A stretch of DNA of 64,000 nucleotides from Bifidobacterium polysaccharolyticum (GCF_016101585.1 NZ_JACFQG010000001.1:434001-498000), one strand, 5' to 3'; positions 29,378 to 39,131 are shown, counted from the first letter of the stretch. Translations and numbers: made by a program. The notes: generated by a model from the letters alone, not told the origin.

Positions 29378-31792
29378 TCAGGTATCGATCTTGCTCCGGT
29401 CGAAGTCGTCGGCATTGTCCACGATGAACTGCTTGCGGGGCGGTACGTCGTCGCCCATGAGCAGGGGGAAGATGCCGGCCGCCTGAGCGGCATCCTCCAT
29501 GCGGATACGGCGCAGCATGCGGGTCCTGGGGTCCATGGTGGTGTCAGCAAGCTGGTCGGCGTCCATCTCACCCAGACCCTTGTAGCGCTGCACATCGGGA
29601 TTGTAGTCGATGTGCTTGGCCTGTAGGTCGGCCAGCTTGCCTTCCAGCTCATCGTCCGAATAGGTGTAGATGAACTTCCCCTTGTTCTTGCCTGCAAGAG
29701 CGATTCGATGCAGGGGCGGCACGGCTGCGTAGACCCGCCCGTTCTCGATCAGGGGCCGCATGTAACGGTAGAAGAGGGTCAGCAACAGGATGCGGATGTG
29801 TGCGCCGTCAACATCGGCGTCGGTCATCATGATGACCTTGTTGTAGCGGGCCTGGTCGATGTCGAAGCTGGCTCCCGAGCCAGCACCGACCACCTGGATA
29901 ATGGAGGCGCACTCCTTGTTGGTCAGCATCTGGGACAGGGAGGCCTTCTGCACGTTGAGGATTTTGCCGCGGATGGGCAGCAGGGCCTGGAACATGGAAT
30001 TTCGGGCGGCCTTGGCCGTACCCAGGGCGGAGTCGCCCTCGACGATGAACAGCTCAGCGATGTCGTCGTTGCCAGGCATGGAATCCGAGAGCTTGGAGGG
30101 CATGGAAGCTGACTCCAGGGCGTTCTTGCGCCTGGTGACCTCCTTGGTCTTGCGTGCCTGGACGCGGGCGTGCATCTCGCCGACAATCTTCTCCAGTACT
30201 TGGCCGGACTGCTCCTTGAAGCCGCGCTTGGAGCCACTGATCATTTGGCCGAACTGATCGTCGGTCATTCGGGTGACGATGGGTTTGACCTGGGCTGTAC
30301 CCAACACATCCTTGGTCTGGCCCTGGAACTGCGGCTCGGCGATGCGTACAGTGACCACGGCCACCAGCCCAGCCAAGACATCGTCGCGCTCCACCTTAGT
30401 GTGAGAGTCCTTGAGGTTGACCTTGAGGCGGCGGGCATTGGCCTCCACGGCCTTGCGCACCTGACGGGTCACGGCGTTCATGAACCCGTCCACGTGCATG
30501 CCTCCGCCGGGTGTCTCCACCACATTGACGAAGCTACGGACGACTGAATCGTAGTCATTGACCCAGCGCAGGGCGATATCCACCCCGCAGACACGTTCCA
30601 CCTGCTCGGCATGCAGCTCGCCGTCCGAACCCACTCGCTGGGTCTCCTCCTGGTAGGTGTCCTGTCCACTGATCCGCCAGATGTCGCTGACCGGCTCACC
30701 CTTGGACAGGAAGTCAACAAAGTCTGTCACTCCACCGGTGTGAAGGAACTCTTCCACTCGCTGATGGCCGGACTCGTCCTCCGGCTGCAGCATCAGCCGG
30801 TCAGCCCGCTCAGTGGCCGAAAGATTGGCGTCATCCCTCTCATGATCCGATCCGTCGGAATCAGAGCCATCTGAATGTCCGACCGAGGTTAGTGCAGCAT
30901 CTGCCTGCGTGTCCTCGGCACGTTCGTCTCTGGCACCTTTTTCAGAGATGTCGCCGTTGTCAGACGATTCACGAAGGTTCTCATGAATGTCCTGATCGTC
31001 CTGGACCGGAGCGGGGTCGCCGTCAACCTCCAGGCGCAGGTCCTGTTCGGCGCTTCCTGTGGCCGGAATGCGGTCGTCAATCACGGTGATCTTGAGGCCG
31101 GGCACCAGGAAGCTGGTCTGACGCACCCGGTCAATCAGCTGGGCGTAGCTGAACCGGGCCGTAGTGTTGAAGATTTCTGGGTCAGCCCAGTAACGCACCC
31201 TGGTGCCGGTACGGGACTTGGGCACGCTGCCCACTATCTCCAGGGGCGTAGGCCGGTTCTTCCTGGTGCGTTTAAAGGGCGAGTCAGGCGATGGATGCTC
31301 CGAATCTGGGTCCTGGTAGGTGCCGGGATGACCCTGGTGGAACCGCATCCGATGGGTCTTGCCATCCCTGTCCACCTCCACGTCCAGTCGGGAGCTCAGG
31401 GCGTTGACCACCGAAGAGCCCACTCCGTGCAGGCCGCCCACAGCCGTGTATGAAGAGTTACCGAACTTGGCGCCGGCGTGGAGCTTGGTCAGGACCACCT
31501 CCACGCCGGTCAGCCCTGTCCGAGGTTCAATATCGACAGGGATGCCTCGGCCGTTGTCGTCAACCTCGATAGAGCCGTCCCGGTGCAGGATGACCTTGAT
31601 GTGGTCGCACTGGCCAGCCAGGGCCTCATCCACGGCATTGTCGATGATCTCCCAAAGGCAATGCATGAGCCCCTGGCTGTCCGTGGTCCCGATGTACATG
31701 CCTGGACGCTTGCGTACTGCATCCAAGCCATCCAGGACCGTCAGACTGCCGGCACCATAGGACTTTCCCTCATCAGGCTTTTTCGCCACCAT
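29378..31792 (-). CDS. parE: DNA topoisomerase IV subunit B (ParE/GyrB family) with acidic insertion
   Basis: The 804-residue ATPase subunit. The GHKL ATPase has WEIIDNAVDEALAG, DNGRGIPVD and LTKLHAGAKFGNSSYTAVGGLHGVG; the TKLHAG form is ParE-like rather than GyrB-like. The TOPRIM domain shows LFIVEGDSALGTAK, KILNVQKASLSQM and MMTDADVDGAHI. Between about residues 240 and 345 lies a hydrophilic stretch rich in Asp/Ser/Glu (GHSDGSDSDGSDHERDD) that interrupts the transducer region. Start ATG has AGGT close upstream (AGGTAA). It precedes lhr and follows sigA, all leftward. Confidence 0.92.
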   Translation of the reverse strand: MVAKKPDEGKSYGAGSLTVLDGLDAVRKRPGMYIGTTDSQGLMHCLWEIIDNAVDEALAGQCDHIKVILHRDGSIEVDDNGRGIPVDIEPRTGLTGVEVVLTKLHAGAKFGNSSYTAVGGLHGVGSSVVNALSSRLDVEVDRDGKTHRMRFHQGHPGTYQDPDSEHPSPDSPFKRTRKNRPTPLEIVGSVPKSRTGTRVRYWADPEIFNTTARFSYAQLIDRVRQTSFLVPGLKITVIDDRIPATGSAEQDLRLEVDGDPAPVQDDQDIHENLRESSDNGDISEKGARDERAEDTQADAALTSVGHSDGSDSDGSDHERDDANLSATERADRLMLQPEDESGHQRVEEFLHTGGVTDFVDFLSKGEPVSDIWRISGQDTYQEETQRVGSDGELHAEQVERVCGVDIALRWVNDYDSVVRSFVNVVETPGGGMHVDGFMNAVTRQVRKAVEANARRLKVNLKDSHTKVERDDVLAGLVAVVTVRIAEPQFQGQTKDVLGTAQVKPIVTRMTDDQFGQMISGSKRGFKEQSGQVLEKIVGEMHARVQARKTKEVTRRKNALESASMPSKLSDSMPGNDDIAELFIVEGDSALGTAKAARNSMFQALLPIRGKILNVQKASLSQMLTNKECASIIQVVGAGSGASFDIDQARYNKVIMMTDADVDGAHIRILLLTLFYRYMRPLIENGRVYAAVPPLHRIALAGKNKGKFIYTYSDDELEGKLADLQAKHIDYNPDVQRYKGLGEMDADQLADTTMDPRTRMLRRIRMEDAAQAAGIFPLLMGDDVPPRKQFIVDNADDFDRSKIDT

Positions 31793-31923
31793 TTACCTCG
31801 CCGTTCACCTCATGGCGCCCAGGAGGATACAGCTCCTCACATGGGCCGTCGCTTACGCACCGATGACCATTTCTAGCAAGGAGGCCTCGACAGTGTTCAG
31901 AGTCTCCCCACCGGGCGTAGAGG

Positions 31924-33345
31924 TCACTGATCCAGGAAGTCCCGCAGGGTCTGTGAGCGCGAAGGATGCCGTAGCTTGGACATGGTCTTGGACTCGATCT
32001 GGCGAATGCGCTCACGGGTGACCCCGTAGACACGGCCGATGTCGTCCAGGGTCTTGGGCTGCCCATCCTCCAGGCCATAGCGCATTTTAATGACGCCGGC
32101 CTCGCGGGGGCTCAGGGTCTCGAGAACCTGCTGGAACTGTTCCTGCAGCAGAGAGAAGGCCACAGCATCCGATGGGGCAATGGCATCGGTGTCCTCGATC
32201 AGATCACCGAACTCCGAGTCGCCGTCCTCACCCAGAGGGGTGTGCAGGGAGATGGGCTCACGCCCATACTTCTGGACTTCCTGAACCTTCTCGACAGGCA
32301 TGTCCAGCTCCCGCGCCAGCTCGTCGGGGGTGGGCTCGCGGCCCAGGTCCTGCAACATCTGACGCTGAACGCGGGAAAGCTTGTTGATGACTTCGACCAT
32401 GTGGACGGGCACGCGGATGGTTCGGGCCTGGTCGGCCATAGCACGGGTGATGGCCTGGCGGATCCACCAGGTGGCGTATGTGGAGAACTTGTAGCCCTTG
32501 GTATAGTCGAACTTCTCCACAGCGCGGATCAGACCCAGGTTGCCTTCCTGGATCAGGTCCAGGAAGAGCATGCCCCTGCCGGTGTAACGCTTGGCCAGGG
32601 AGACTACCAGTCGCAGATTGGCCTCCAGCAGATGATCCTTGGCCTTCTTCCCGTCATTGGCAGCCCACTTGAGCTCGCGGCGGCGCTTGAAGTCCATGCC
32701 CTCGCCCTCGGTGTCCAGCAGATGCTGGGCATAGAGGCCGGCCTCGATACGCTCCGAAAGGTCCACCTCCTGCTCGGCGTTCAGCAGGCTGACTCGGCCA
32801 ATCTGCTTGAGGTAGTCCTTAACAGGATCGGCGGTGGCGCCAGCGGTGACCACACGACGCTTGGGGTTGCCTGAGGGGGTGACATTCTCGTCGTCATCAG
32901 AATCGTCGACAACGAAGGCACCCTTGACCTTGGCAGCGAGGGCATGAGCGGCCTTGCGGTCCTCCTCGGCCTCATCCTCTACCTGGGAGGCCTCATCCTC
33001 CTCCTGATCGTCCTCGTCGGGCTCGTCCTCCAGCTGATCCTCGCCCTTGTCCAGCTGGTCGTCGTCCTCCTGGTCCTCTAGCAGGTCCTCGTCGGGCTCT
33101 TGCTCCTCCTGCTGCAGGACGGGCTCCTCTTCGACCTTCTTCGTGGTCTTGGAGGCCGGGCGGTGGTTCGTCTTGGTAGCCGAAGTGCCGGCAGTGGCGG
33201 TCTTGCGGGCTGTGGTCTTGCGGGACGCCTTGCTGCTGGTCTTGGACCTGGTGGCGGTCTTGGTCTTGCCGGCGGTTGAACTGGTCCGGCCCTTTCCGGT
33301 ATCCACTGTGGCTGTCTTGGCTGACTTGGTGTCCTTCGTGGCCAA
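31924..33345 (-). CDS. sigA: Principal RNA polymerase sigma factor (HrdB/SigA type)
   Basis: A group 1 sigma-70 factor. Region 1.2 starts [21 protein letters not shown] near residue 174. Region 2 has [40 protein letters not shown] and [17 protein letters not shown]. Region 3 and region 4 ([19 protein letters not shown]) end at residue 473. The first 60 residues are Lys/Ala/Thr/Ser-rich like histone tails, then about 90 are very acidic, as in actinobacterial HrdB. I prefer a TTG start at 33345 because AGGAGGAG lies directly upstream; ATGs at 33363 and 33378 would place that site inside the gene. Confidence 0.93.
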   Translation of the reverse strand: MATKDTKSAKTATVDTGKGRTSSTAGKTKTATRSKTSSKASRKTTARKTATAGTSATKTNHRPASKTTKKVEEEPVLQQEEQEPDEDLLEDQEDDDQLDKGEDQLEDEPDEDDQEEDEASQVEDEAEEDRKAAHALAAKVKGAFVVDDSDDDENVTPSGNPKRRVVTAGATADPVKDYLKQIGRVSLLNAEQEVDLSERIEAGLYAQHLLDTEGEGMDFKRRRELKWAANDGKKAKDHLLEANLRLVVSLAKRYTGRGMLFLDLIQEGNLGLIRAVEKFDYTKGYKFSTYATWWIRQAITRAMADQARTIRVPVHMVEVINKLSRVQRQMLQDLGREPTPDELARELDMPVEKVQEVQKYGREPISLHTPLGEDGDSEFGDLIEDTDAIAPSDAVAFSLLQEQFQQVLETLSPREAGVIKMRYGLEDGQPKTLDDIGRVYGVTRERIRQIESKTMSKLRHPSRSQTLRDFLDQ

Positions 33346-33458
33346 ATTCTCCTCCTGGATCATCCCACCCGCCGACACTGCTTTTAAGGCACAGCTATGG
33401 CAAGGTCAAATCGTAGACTCACTAAGTGAACCACCCCAGGGGGACGATTATTCCCGAT

Positions 33459-34064
33459 TCAGCCCGATTGCCTCCAAGCTGGGTCGATACTGCGGCCGAT
33501 CAGTGCTAGAACGATGGCGGCCAAGCTGCATGAGCGGTCGTCGTCCAGGGCTCCCTCAGCAAGACCGGACGCCAGTGATCCCCCACTCCACCAGTCGACA
33601 TAGGCCGCGACCGCCAGGGGCTGGGACCGGAACCCCGGCGGAACCTTATCCGCCATGGCCTCAAGCATGGCCAGTCCAGCCTGACAACGTGGTTGGTCCG
33701 GCCGTGTCGCAGGATCCTTGAAGACCGCATCCAGAATGCTGCAGAGCGCCGTGACGTTGGATGGATCGTTGGGACGAACACACAGGTCCAGCAACCGATC
33801 CCTGTGTAGACCAGGCTCAGGTGCCAGGATGGACAGAATAAGCCCGTCGCGTATGGCCAGGGTCTCCTTGATGGCCACAGCCAGACGGTCAGCTGTATCG
33901 GAGTCCAAAGGCGGGTACGGCTGCTGCCCTTTCAAGCCGGCAGTCCAGTCCGTCAAGGGTTGCCGGAGCCATCGCCTGTCAGCATCTTCCACACCCCATC
34001 TTCGTCGGCCCTCTCGGTAGTTCTCAACAAGTTTTGTCATGCCGTCTTCGTGCATGTCACTCAT
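33459..34064 (-). CDS. DUF4192-like protein (C-terminal part of the family)
   Basis: A 201-residue protein resembling the second half of DUF4192. The tell-tale end is WWSGGSLASGLAEGALDDDRSCSLAAIVLAL, like the W-x-x-G...A...AL-x-x-D pattern of that family. DUF4192 genes often sit near the principal sigma factor in actinobacteria. The family's usual hydrophobic N-terminal part (a Leu/Val-rich start) is not seen, so this may be a shortened member. The ATG at 34064 has GGGAGG ten bases upstream; other in-frame ATGs lie at 34082, 34055 and 34040. Function unknown. Confidence 0.65.
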   Translation of the reverse strand: MSDMHEDGMTKLVENYREGRRRWGVEDADRRWLRQPLTDWTAGLKGQQPYPPLDSDTADRLAVAIKETLAIRDGLILSILAPEPGLHRDRLLDLCVRPNDPSNVTALCSILDAVFKDPATRPDQPRCQAGLAMLEAMADKVPPGFRSQPLAVAAYVDWWSGGSLASGLAEGALDDDRSCSLAAIVLALIGRSIDPAWRQSG

Positions 34065-34248
34065 ACAGTCATCGCCTCCCATCCGCTCCCGGTCCGGGGA
34101 GCCTTGGCACCATCCTGAACCAGTTGGAACCGTTGGGAAGGCCACAGCCGATCATGTGGTCAAGTGGGGTCATCCATCCACCATGTTCCTTGCAGCCATG
34201 GGCAGTGCAGCCCACCCGCTGGGCAGATATGCAGATAGGCTCTAAGGC

Positions 34249-35484
34249 ATGAAGAGCGTGACAGCAGCACGGGTCGAACAGCGTATGGAGGAACTGCTCC
34301 ATCGCCATTGCGACCACCTGACTGCTCCGAGGCCCGGACCGGACCATCCCCTAGATCAGGACCCCTCCCAGGAGGCTTTGCAGGCGGTTATTCTCCAGGC
34401 AATCGAGGCTGGCCGAGGCGGCAAACGGCTGCGTGCCCTGCTGCTCTGCGACGTCTGGAGGGCTCTGGAATCCGAGCAGAATCCAGACCGTGAACAGGCG
34501 GTAGTGGACCTTGCCTGTGCCCTGGAGGTCTACCAGACTAGCGCCCTGGTCCACGACGACATCATTGATGGCTCCCCCCGTCGCCGGGGCCGCCCTGCCG
34601 CGCATCTGGCTCTGAGCCGGTCGGTTGCCGAAAACAATCCAAACGACCGGGCCCCCGCCCGACCTGATGCTCGCGGCACTGGCTTGGGCATCCTCCTTGG
34701 CGACCTGCTGGCATCGCTGAGCACGGCCCTGGCCCTCCAGGCGGCTGCCGACCTGCCTCAGGGGCCGGCCATCGGCAGGGTCTTCCAAGCTATACAGACA
34801 GCTGTGGTCACCGGACAAGTCCTGGACATGGGGATGGAAGAGGCTTCCTTGGACGATCCGGAACGTCTGCGCAGCCAGGCCATGCACACCATGGCATGGA
34901 AGACCGCCTCCTACACCACCATGGCCCCCCTGGCTCTGGGGTTGCTAGCTGCCGGAACGGACCTGGAAGAGCATAAAGTGTCAGTGCACGTCCTAGGCCT
35001 GGATCTGGGACTGGCCTTCCAACTGTCGGACGATCTGCTGGATGTGGCAGGCGACGACCGCCACACCGGCAAACCCGTGGGAGGCGATATTCGCGAGGGC
35101 AAGCGGACCGTCCTCCTGGCCGACACTCTGGCCATGGCCAATCCTGACCAGGCCAAGGAGGTTCGCCGTCTCTACGATTCCCCCTCCCAACGCCGCAAGG
35201 ATGCCCAGGTGAATATGGTCCGTGACCTGATGCAGTCCTGCGGTGCTGTAGAGGCCAGTCGTCGACGCATAGCCGACCTGTCCGTCCGAGCCCAGGCCCG
35301 AGCCCAGGCCCTGGCCGATGACCTGCACCTGTCTGCCAGGGGCCGAACCATCTTCCTGAAGGCCTGCCGACGCTTCCTGCCGCTTGCCACCACCGCCGGG
35401 TATCATGAACGTGTATCTTCCATTGATGCCGAGGCCGGTCAGGCCTCCGAGGTGCAGAGGGCCGGACAAGACGAGCATGAGTGA
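34249..35484 (+). CDS. Polyprenyl diphosphate synthase (trans-isoprenyl type)
   Basis: A 411-residue prenyl-elongating enzyme that condenses isopentenyl diphosphate with an allylic primer. It shows GGKRLRALLL, the first aspartate-rich motif in ALVHDDIIDGSPRRRGRPAAH, GILLGDLLAS, and the second motif in AFQLSDDLLDVAGDDRHTGKPVGGDIREGKRTVL. All catalytic aspartates are present. The residues before the first DDxxD do not let me give chain length. The product may feed undecaprenyl carriers or menaquinone-like lipids. Its last eight bases overlap the PASTA kinase start, so the two are coupled. The ribosome site is weak (TAAGGC). Confidence 0.88.
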   Translation: MKSVTAARVEQRMEELLHRHCDHLTAPRPGPDHPLDQDPSQEALQAVILQAIEAGRGGKRLRALLLCDVWRALESEQNPDREQAVVDLACALEVYQTSALVHDDIIDGSPRRRGRPAAHLALSRSVAENNPNDRAPARPDARGTGLGILLGDLLASLSTALALQAAADLPQGPAIGRVFQAIQTAVVTGQVLDMGMEEASLDDPERLRSQAMHTMAWKTASYTTMAPLALGLLAAGTDLEEHKVSVHVLGLDLGLAFQLSDDLLDVAGDDRHTGKPVGGDIREGKRTVLLADTLAMANPDQAKEVRRLYDSPSQRRKDAQVNMVRDLMQSCGAVEASRRRIADLSVRAQARAQALADDLHLSARGRTIFLKACRRFLPLATTAGYHERVSSIDAEAGQASEVQRAGQDEHE

Positions 35485-37726
35485 AGCGGACGAGAGGACA
35501 AGCGACCGGATCATAGACGGGCGCTACCGCATTCTGCGCGAGATTGCGCAAGGTGGCATGGCCACGGTCTACGAGGCTCTGGATCTGCGGCTGTCCAGGC
35601 ATGTGGCGGTCAAGATCATGCACACCGTGCTGGCCCAGGGGCCGCACAGGGCCCAGTTCGAGGAGCGTTTCCGCCGGGAGGCCAGGTCTGCGGCCGCCAT
35701 CGCCAACCCCCACATTGTTCAGGTTTACGATACAGGCGTCGACCAAGGGCTGGACTACCTGGTCATGGAGTATGTCCACGGAATAAGCCTGCGGAGGGAC
35801 ATGGCCCGTCAGGGAGTCTATCCCCTGAAGGAGACCCTGCGCATCGTGGGCGAAATCCTGGACGGCCTGGCCTCTGCCCACCGAGCCGGCGTCATCCATC
35901 GCGACATCAAGCCGGAAAACATCCTCATCAACGACCGCGGCCATGTGGAGATCACCGACTTCGGCCTGGCCCGCGCCGCCGCTCAAGCCACTCTGTCCTC
36001 GACAGGCATGCTCATGGGCACGGCCGCCTACCTGGCCCCCGAAACCATTGAGAACAATGAGGCCTCCCCCCAGAGCGACCTCTACGCCGTGGGCATCATC
36101 GCTTACGAGATGTTGACCGGCACGGTCCCCTTCGCCAGTGACAATCCGGTAACCATCGTCTTCAAGCACGTCCACGAGGATGTCCCCTCCCTGGCCAGGG
36201 TCTGCCCGGGAATCGACCCATCCGTAGCCGCCCTGGTCTCCGGACTGACCGACCGCTCCCCCGAAAATCGTCCAGACAACGCAGGCAAGGCCCTGGAAAG
36301 CCTGAGAAAGGTGGTCAGGGGACTAGACCGGCAAGCCATGGACTACATGTTGCCTGCAACAGCCACAACGGCCGTAGCAGACGCAGCAAGCGGAGAGCCC
36401 GAACTCACCATCGCCGGGACCCTCGGACACGACCCTGAGATGCCCGAATCGCCAACTCAAAGAGCTACGGCACCCAGTGACGATGCCGAAGATGCAGCCA
36501 CACAGACCATTGCTGCAGCAACCGCCCCGGAGGGTTCAGACACGGTCCTAGCTGTGCCCGCCCCGCCCGAAACCGATGCGGACGCAGCGACCAGACGCTA
36601 TCGGCTCAACGACGTGGACACTCCCTCCTGGGCCGAAACTACAACCGTTCTACAGCCTCAGGACCCGACGACTTCCCCCGCTGATGTGGCGGCTGTCCCG
36701 GCTTCTGTCCAGACCATGCAGCAAGGCGCTGAAGCAGCGAAACCCAAGCACCGGCATCGGGGCTTGATCATCGTGCTGGTGATTCTGCTGGTACTGGCCC
36801 TGGCCGGAGGCGGCGGAGGCGCCTGGTGGTATTACCTGGGTCCGGGCAGTTATTACGCACTGCCCAAACCGGATGACATCTCCTGCTCCGAAAATCAGGA
36901 GTGTAAGGTACTTGGCGCCGACTACGCCAAGTACACCCGCACGCTCAAGGTCGCAGGCATTAAGGTCTATACCGACTATGACTTCAGCGATCAAGTGCCC
37001 AAAGGGGCCATCATGGCTGCGGATCCCGATGCGGTCGGGGCCCATATCAGCAAACGTGGCGGTCGCCTCAACCTGACCGTCTCCAAAGGGGTTCGCCAGG
37101 CTACAGTGCCCAAGGACATCCTGATGCCAGACACCTCCAACGGCAAGGACCCCATCCAAGCCCTGAAGGCGGCTGGGTTCGACAAGATCGTCCGTGACTC
37201 ATCCAAGGACCAGTACTCCATGGATATACCCGAGGGAGCGGCGATTTCAGTGGACCCGGCCCCAGGGACCAAAACCCGGCACGATGCCAAGGTCAGCCTG
37301 GTCCTATCCAAGGGTCGGATGCCCGTGGCCATGCCCGACATCATCGGCAAGGCCAGGGACGATGCCAAGGCGGCTCTGGAAGCCCTCCGGCTCAAGGTCA
37401 ACTACAGCGAGGACTGGTCAGACACGGTACCCCGTAACCAGGTGATTTCCGCCTCCCACCAGGCCCAGGAACAGCTTCACTGGGGCGATGCGGTCAACGT
37501 AGTGATCTCCAAGGGGCCGCAGTCCATCACCATGCCCGATGTAAAGGGCAAGAGCCAGGACGAGGCCACACAGATCCTGCAGAGATACGGACTCAAGGTC
37601 AACATCTCCGCACCGCTGGGCAACCTGACCCATACGGTGCGAATTCAGGATCCCAACCCCGGCACCCGAGTCAAGGTGGTCAATGATGACGGCTCACCAG
37701 CCGTCGTGACTCTGACTGTGGTCTGA
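35477..37726 (+). CDS. PASTA-domain serine/threonine protein kinase
   Basis: A 749-residue membrane kinase of the PknB/PknL type. The kinase domain spans about residues 15-280, with the glycine loop EIAQGGMATVY, catalytic lysine in VAVKIM, catalytic loop VIHRDIKPENILIND and ITDFGLARA. A disordered Ala/Thr/Asp-rich linker leads to one membrane segment (about 430-455, LIIVLVILLVLALAGGG). Four extracellular PASTA units follow, the last starting ITMPDVKGKSQDEA. PASTA kinases sense cell-wall precursors and regulate growth and division. The start ATG lies inside the end of the polyprenyl synthase gene; the position next to polyprenyl synthase and plsC resembles the PknL region of other actinobacteria. 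Confidence 0.93.
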   Translation: MSEADERTSDRIIDGRYRILREIAQGGMATVYEALDLRLSRHVAVKIMHTVLAQGPHRAQFEERFRREARSAAAIANPHIVQVYDTGVDQGLDYLVMEYVHGISLRRDMARQGVYPLKETLRIVGEILDGLASAHRAGVIHRDIKPENILINDRGHVEITDFGLARAAAQATLSSTGMLMGTAAYLAPETIENNEASPQSDLYAVGIIAYEMLTGTVPFASDNPVTIVFKHVHEDVPSLARVCPGIDPSVAALVSGLTDRSPENRPDNAGKALESLRKVVRGLDRQAMDYMLPATATTAVADAASGEPELTIAGTLGHDPEMPESPTQRATAPSDDAEDAATQTIAAATAPEGSDTVLAVPAPPETDADAATRRYRLNDVDTPSWAETTTVLQPQDPTTSPADVAAVPASVQTMQQGAEAAKPKHRHRGLIIVLVILLVLALAGGGGGAWWYYLGPGSYYALPKPDDISCSENQECKVLGADYAKYTRTLKVAGIKVYTDYDFSDQVPKGAIMAADPDAVGAHISKRGGRLNLTVSKGVRQATVPKDILMPDTSNGKDPIQALKAAGFDKIVRDSSKDQYSMDIPEGAAISVDPAPGTKTRHDAKVSLVLSKGRMPVAMPDIIGKARDDAKAALEALRLKVNYSEDWSDTVPRNQVISASHQAQEQLHWGDAVNVVISKGPQSITMPDVKGKSQDEATQILQRYGLKVNISAPLGNLTHTVRIQDPNPGTRVKVVNDDGSPAVVTLTVV

Positions 37727-37751
37727 CTACGCTATTCTCTGCAGTCCGTCG

Positions 37752-38441
37752 TCAGCCCAGTTCTTCTTTGCTCTCATGCGCCTTGATGACCTGAGCATAC
37801 ACATCCACGTAGCGCTGCCCGCTCATCTCCTCGATCTCCTGCATAATCCTGTCGGTCAGGTTGCGGATCTCCTCGTGGGTGAGGCTGTTGACCGGCACGT
37901 AGGGCACAGTAATGGGCTTGCCGAAGATGACCTTGGTCTTGCCGCGGTGTGGAAGCACATGGCCGGGTTCCTGAAGCTGCCGAGTACCGATGATAGCGGT
38001 GGGCACCACTGTCGTTCCAGTCTCGAAGGCAAGCCGCGCCGCCCCGGTGTGCCCACGGTAGAGCCTGCCGTCAGGGCTTCGCGTACCTTCTGGATGGATG
38101 CCGAAGATATGTCCGTGTTCTAGGATGGAACGTGCGGTTTCCATGGCTCCCAGCGACTTGGAGCCGCCCGACCTATCGACGGGGAAGACTCCGACCGAGC
38201 TGAACCACCACTTCTTGAACTTGCCCTTTATTCCCTTGCCGTTGAAGTACTCGGCCTTGCCCATGAAGTGGATCATCCGCGGGCAGGTGATGGGTAGAAG
38301 GGCATCGTCGATGACGGCCAGATGATTGGAAGCGATGATGGCAGCCCCCTGCTTGGGAATGTTCCCCGTGCCTTCAACGGTCGGTTTGAACCAGGTACGC
38401 GCCAACGGACCGAGCAATTTGACGAAGAACCAGTACAGCAC
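37752..38441 (-). CDS. plsC: 1-acyl-sn-glycerol-3-phosphate acyltransferase family (PlsC)
   Basis: A 229-residue lysophosphatidate acyltransferase-like protein that would add the second acyl chain in phospholipid synthesis. Key blocks are the catalytic SNHLAVIDD (NHx4D), FPVDRSGGSK and the phosphate-binding IHPEGTRSPDG. A hydrophobic N-terminus (LYWFFVKLLGPLA) would hold it at the membrane. The GTG start at 38441 has AAGGAG five bases upstream. The frame extends a further 22 codons without such a site. It is divergent from the membrane protein at 38490. Confidence 0.9.
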   Translation of the reverse strand: MLYWFFVKLLGPLARTWFKPTVEGTGNIPKQGAAIIASNHLAVIDDALLPITCPRMIHFMGKAEYFNGKGIKGKFKKWWFSSVGVFPVDRSGGSKSLGAMETARSILEHGHIFGIHPEGTRSPDGRLYRGHTGAARLAFETGTTVVPTAIIGTRQLQEPGHVLPHRGKTKVIFGKPITVPYVPVNSLTHEEIRNLTDRIMQEIEEMSGQRYVDVYAQVIKAHESKEELG

Positions 38442-38489
38442 AGAGACTCCTTGGTAGCGAATGCGTGCGGCCGAGGTTACGATGGTTCT

Positions 38490-39035
38490 ATGACCGAGCA
38501 CAAGCATAACGACGCCGGGAATCAGTATAACAGCGAGGCGGGAACCGGGTCCTCACAGGGGAACGATGAGTGGATGGACTTTCTGAACTCGCACGCTGAC
38601 GAGCTAGGTTCCCTGGAATCGTCCAAGACGGCCAAGGAATTCGAAAAGAAAGCTCGGAAGTCCGAGAAGAAGGCGGCGCTGAGGGCCGAGGACTTGAAGC
38701 GCGATTCCTTCGTCGGCGGCTCCGGGCCTCGCGATTTCCAAGGCAGGAGCTGGCTGGACACCGACGAGGTCATGGACCAGTCGTCGAACTTTGTGCCGCC
38801 TAACCCTGACCTGAGCGACCTTGGCAAAAGGCGGATGGCCTTCATCATCATGACGGTGCTGGGCCTGGTCTGCTTCTTCCTGACCATCCTGATCCCCCGC
38901 TGGTCCGGCTTGACCGGCCTGCTGGCGGGCTTGCTTCTGCTGATAGGCATCGCAGGATTGATCATTGACCGGAAGAACTTCCGCGATGCCTCAAGCGGCC
39001 TCTTCGATGATGACGAACGACACTACCGGCGATGA
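38490..39035 (+). CDS. Small two-helix membrane protein of unknown function
   Basis: A 181-residue protein I do not recognise as a named family. The first 110 residues are hydrophilic and charged (AKEFEKKARKSEKKAALRAEDLKRD looks like a short coiled coil). Two membrane helices follow near 115-135 (MAFIIMTVLGLVCFFLTILI) and 142-160 (LTGLLAGLLLLIGIAGLII), with a charged tail ending DDDERHYRR. Both ends should face the cytoplasm. The start at 38490 has only GAGG at a long distance. The gene is divergent from plsC and ends at a large hairpin. Confidence 0.75.
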   Translation: MTEHKHNDAGNQYNSEAGTGSSQGNDEWMDFLNSHADELGSLESSKTAKEFEKKARKSEKKAALRAEDLKRDSFVGGSGPRDFQGRSWLDTDEVMDQSSNFVPPNPDLSDLGKRRMAFIIMTVLGLVCFFLTILIPRWSGLTGLLAGLLLLIGIAGLIIDRKNFRDASSGLFDDDERHYRR

Positions 39036-39068
39036 AGCTGTGAGCCGCCATATATAAACCGCCAATAC

Positions 39069-39112
39069 GTTCGGGCCTCGCTGGCAGAAACATCAGCCAG
39101 CGAGGCCCGAAC
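39069..39112. terminator. Perfect 17-bp hairpin between convergent genes
   Basis: GTTCGGGCCTCGCTGGC (39069-39085) is followed by a ten-base loop (AGAAACATCA) and its exact reverse complement (39096-39112). It lies between the membrane protein and trpD, which converge, so it probably ends both transcripts. Neither side has a run of T, which is unusual for a classical intrinsic terminator. Confidence 0.7.
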
Positions 39113-39131
39113 AGTTGTGGCAACCGTGAAC

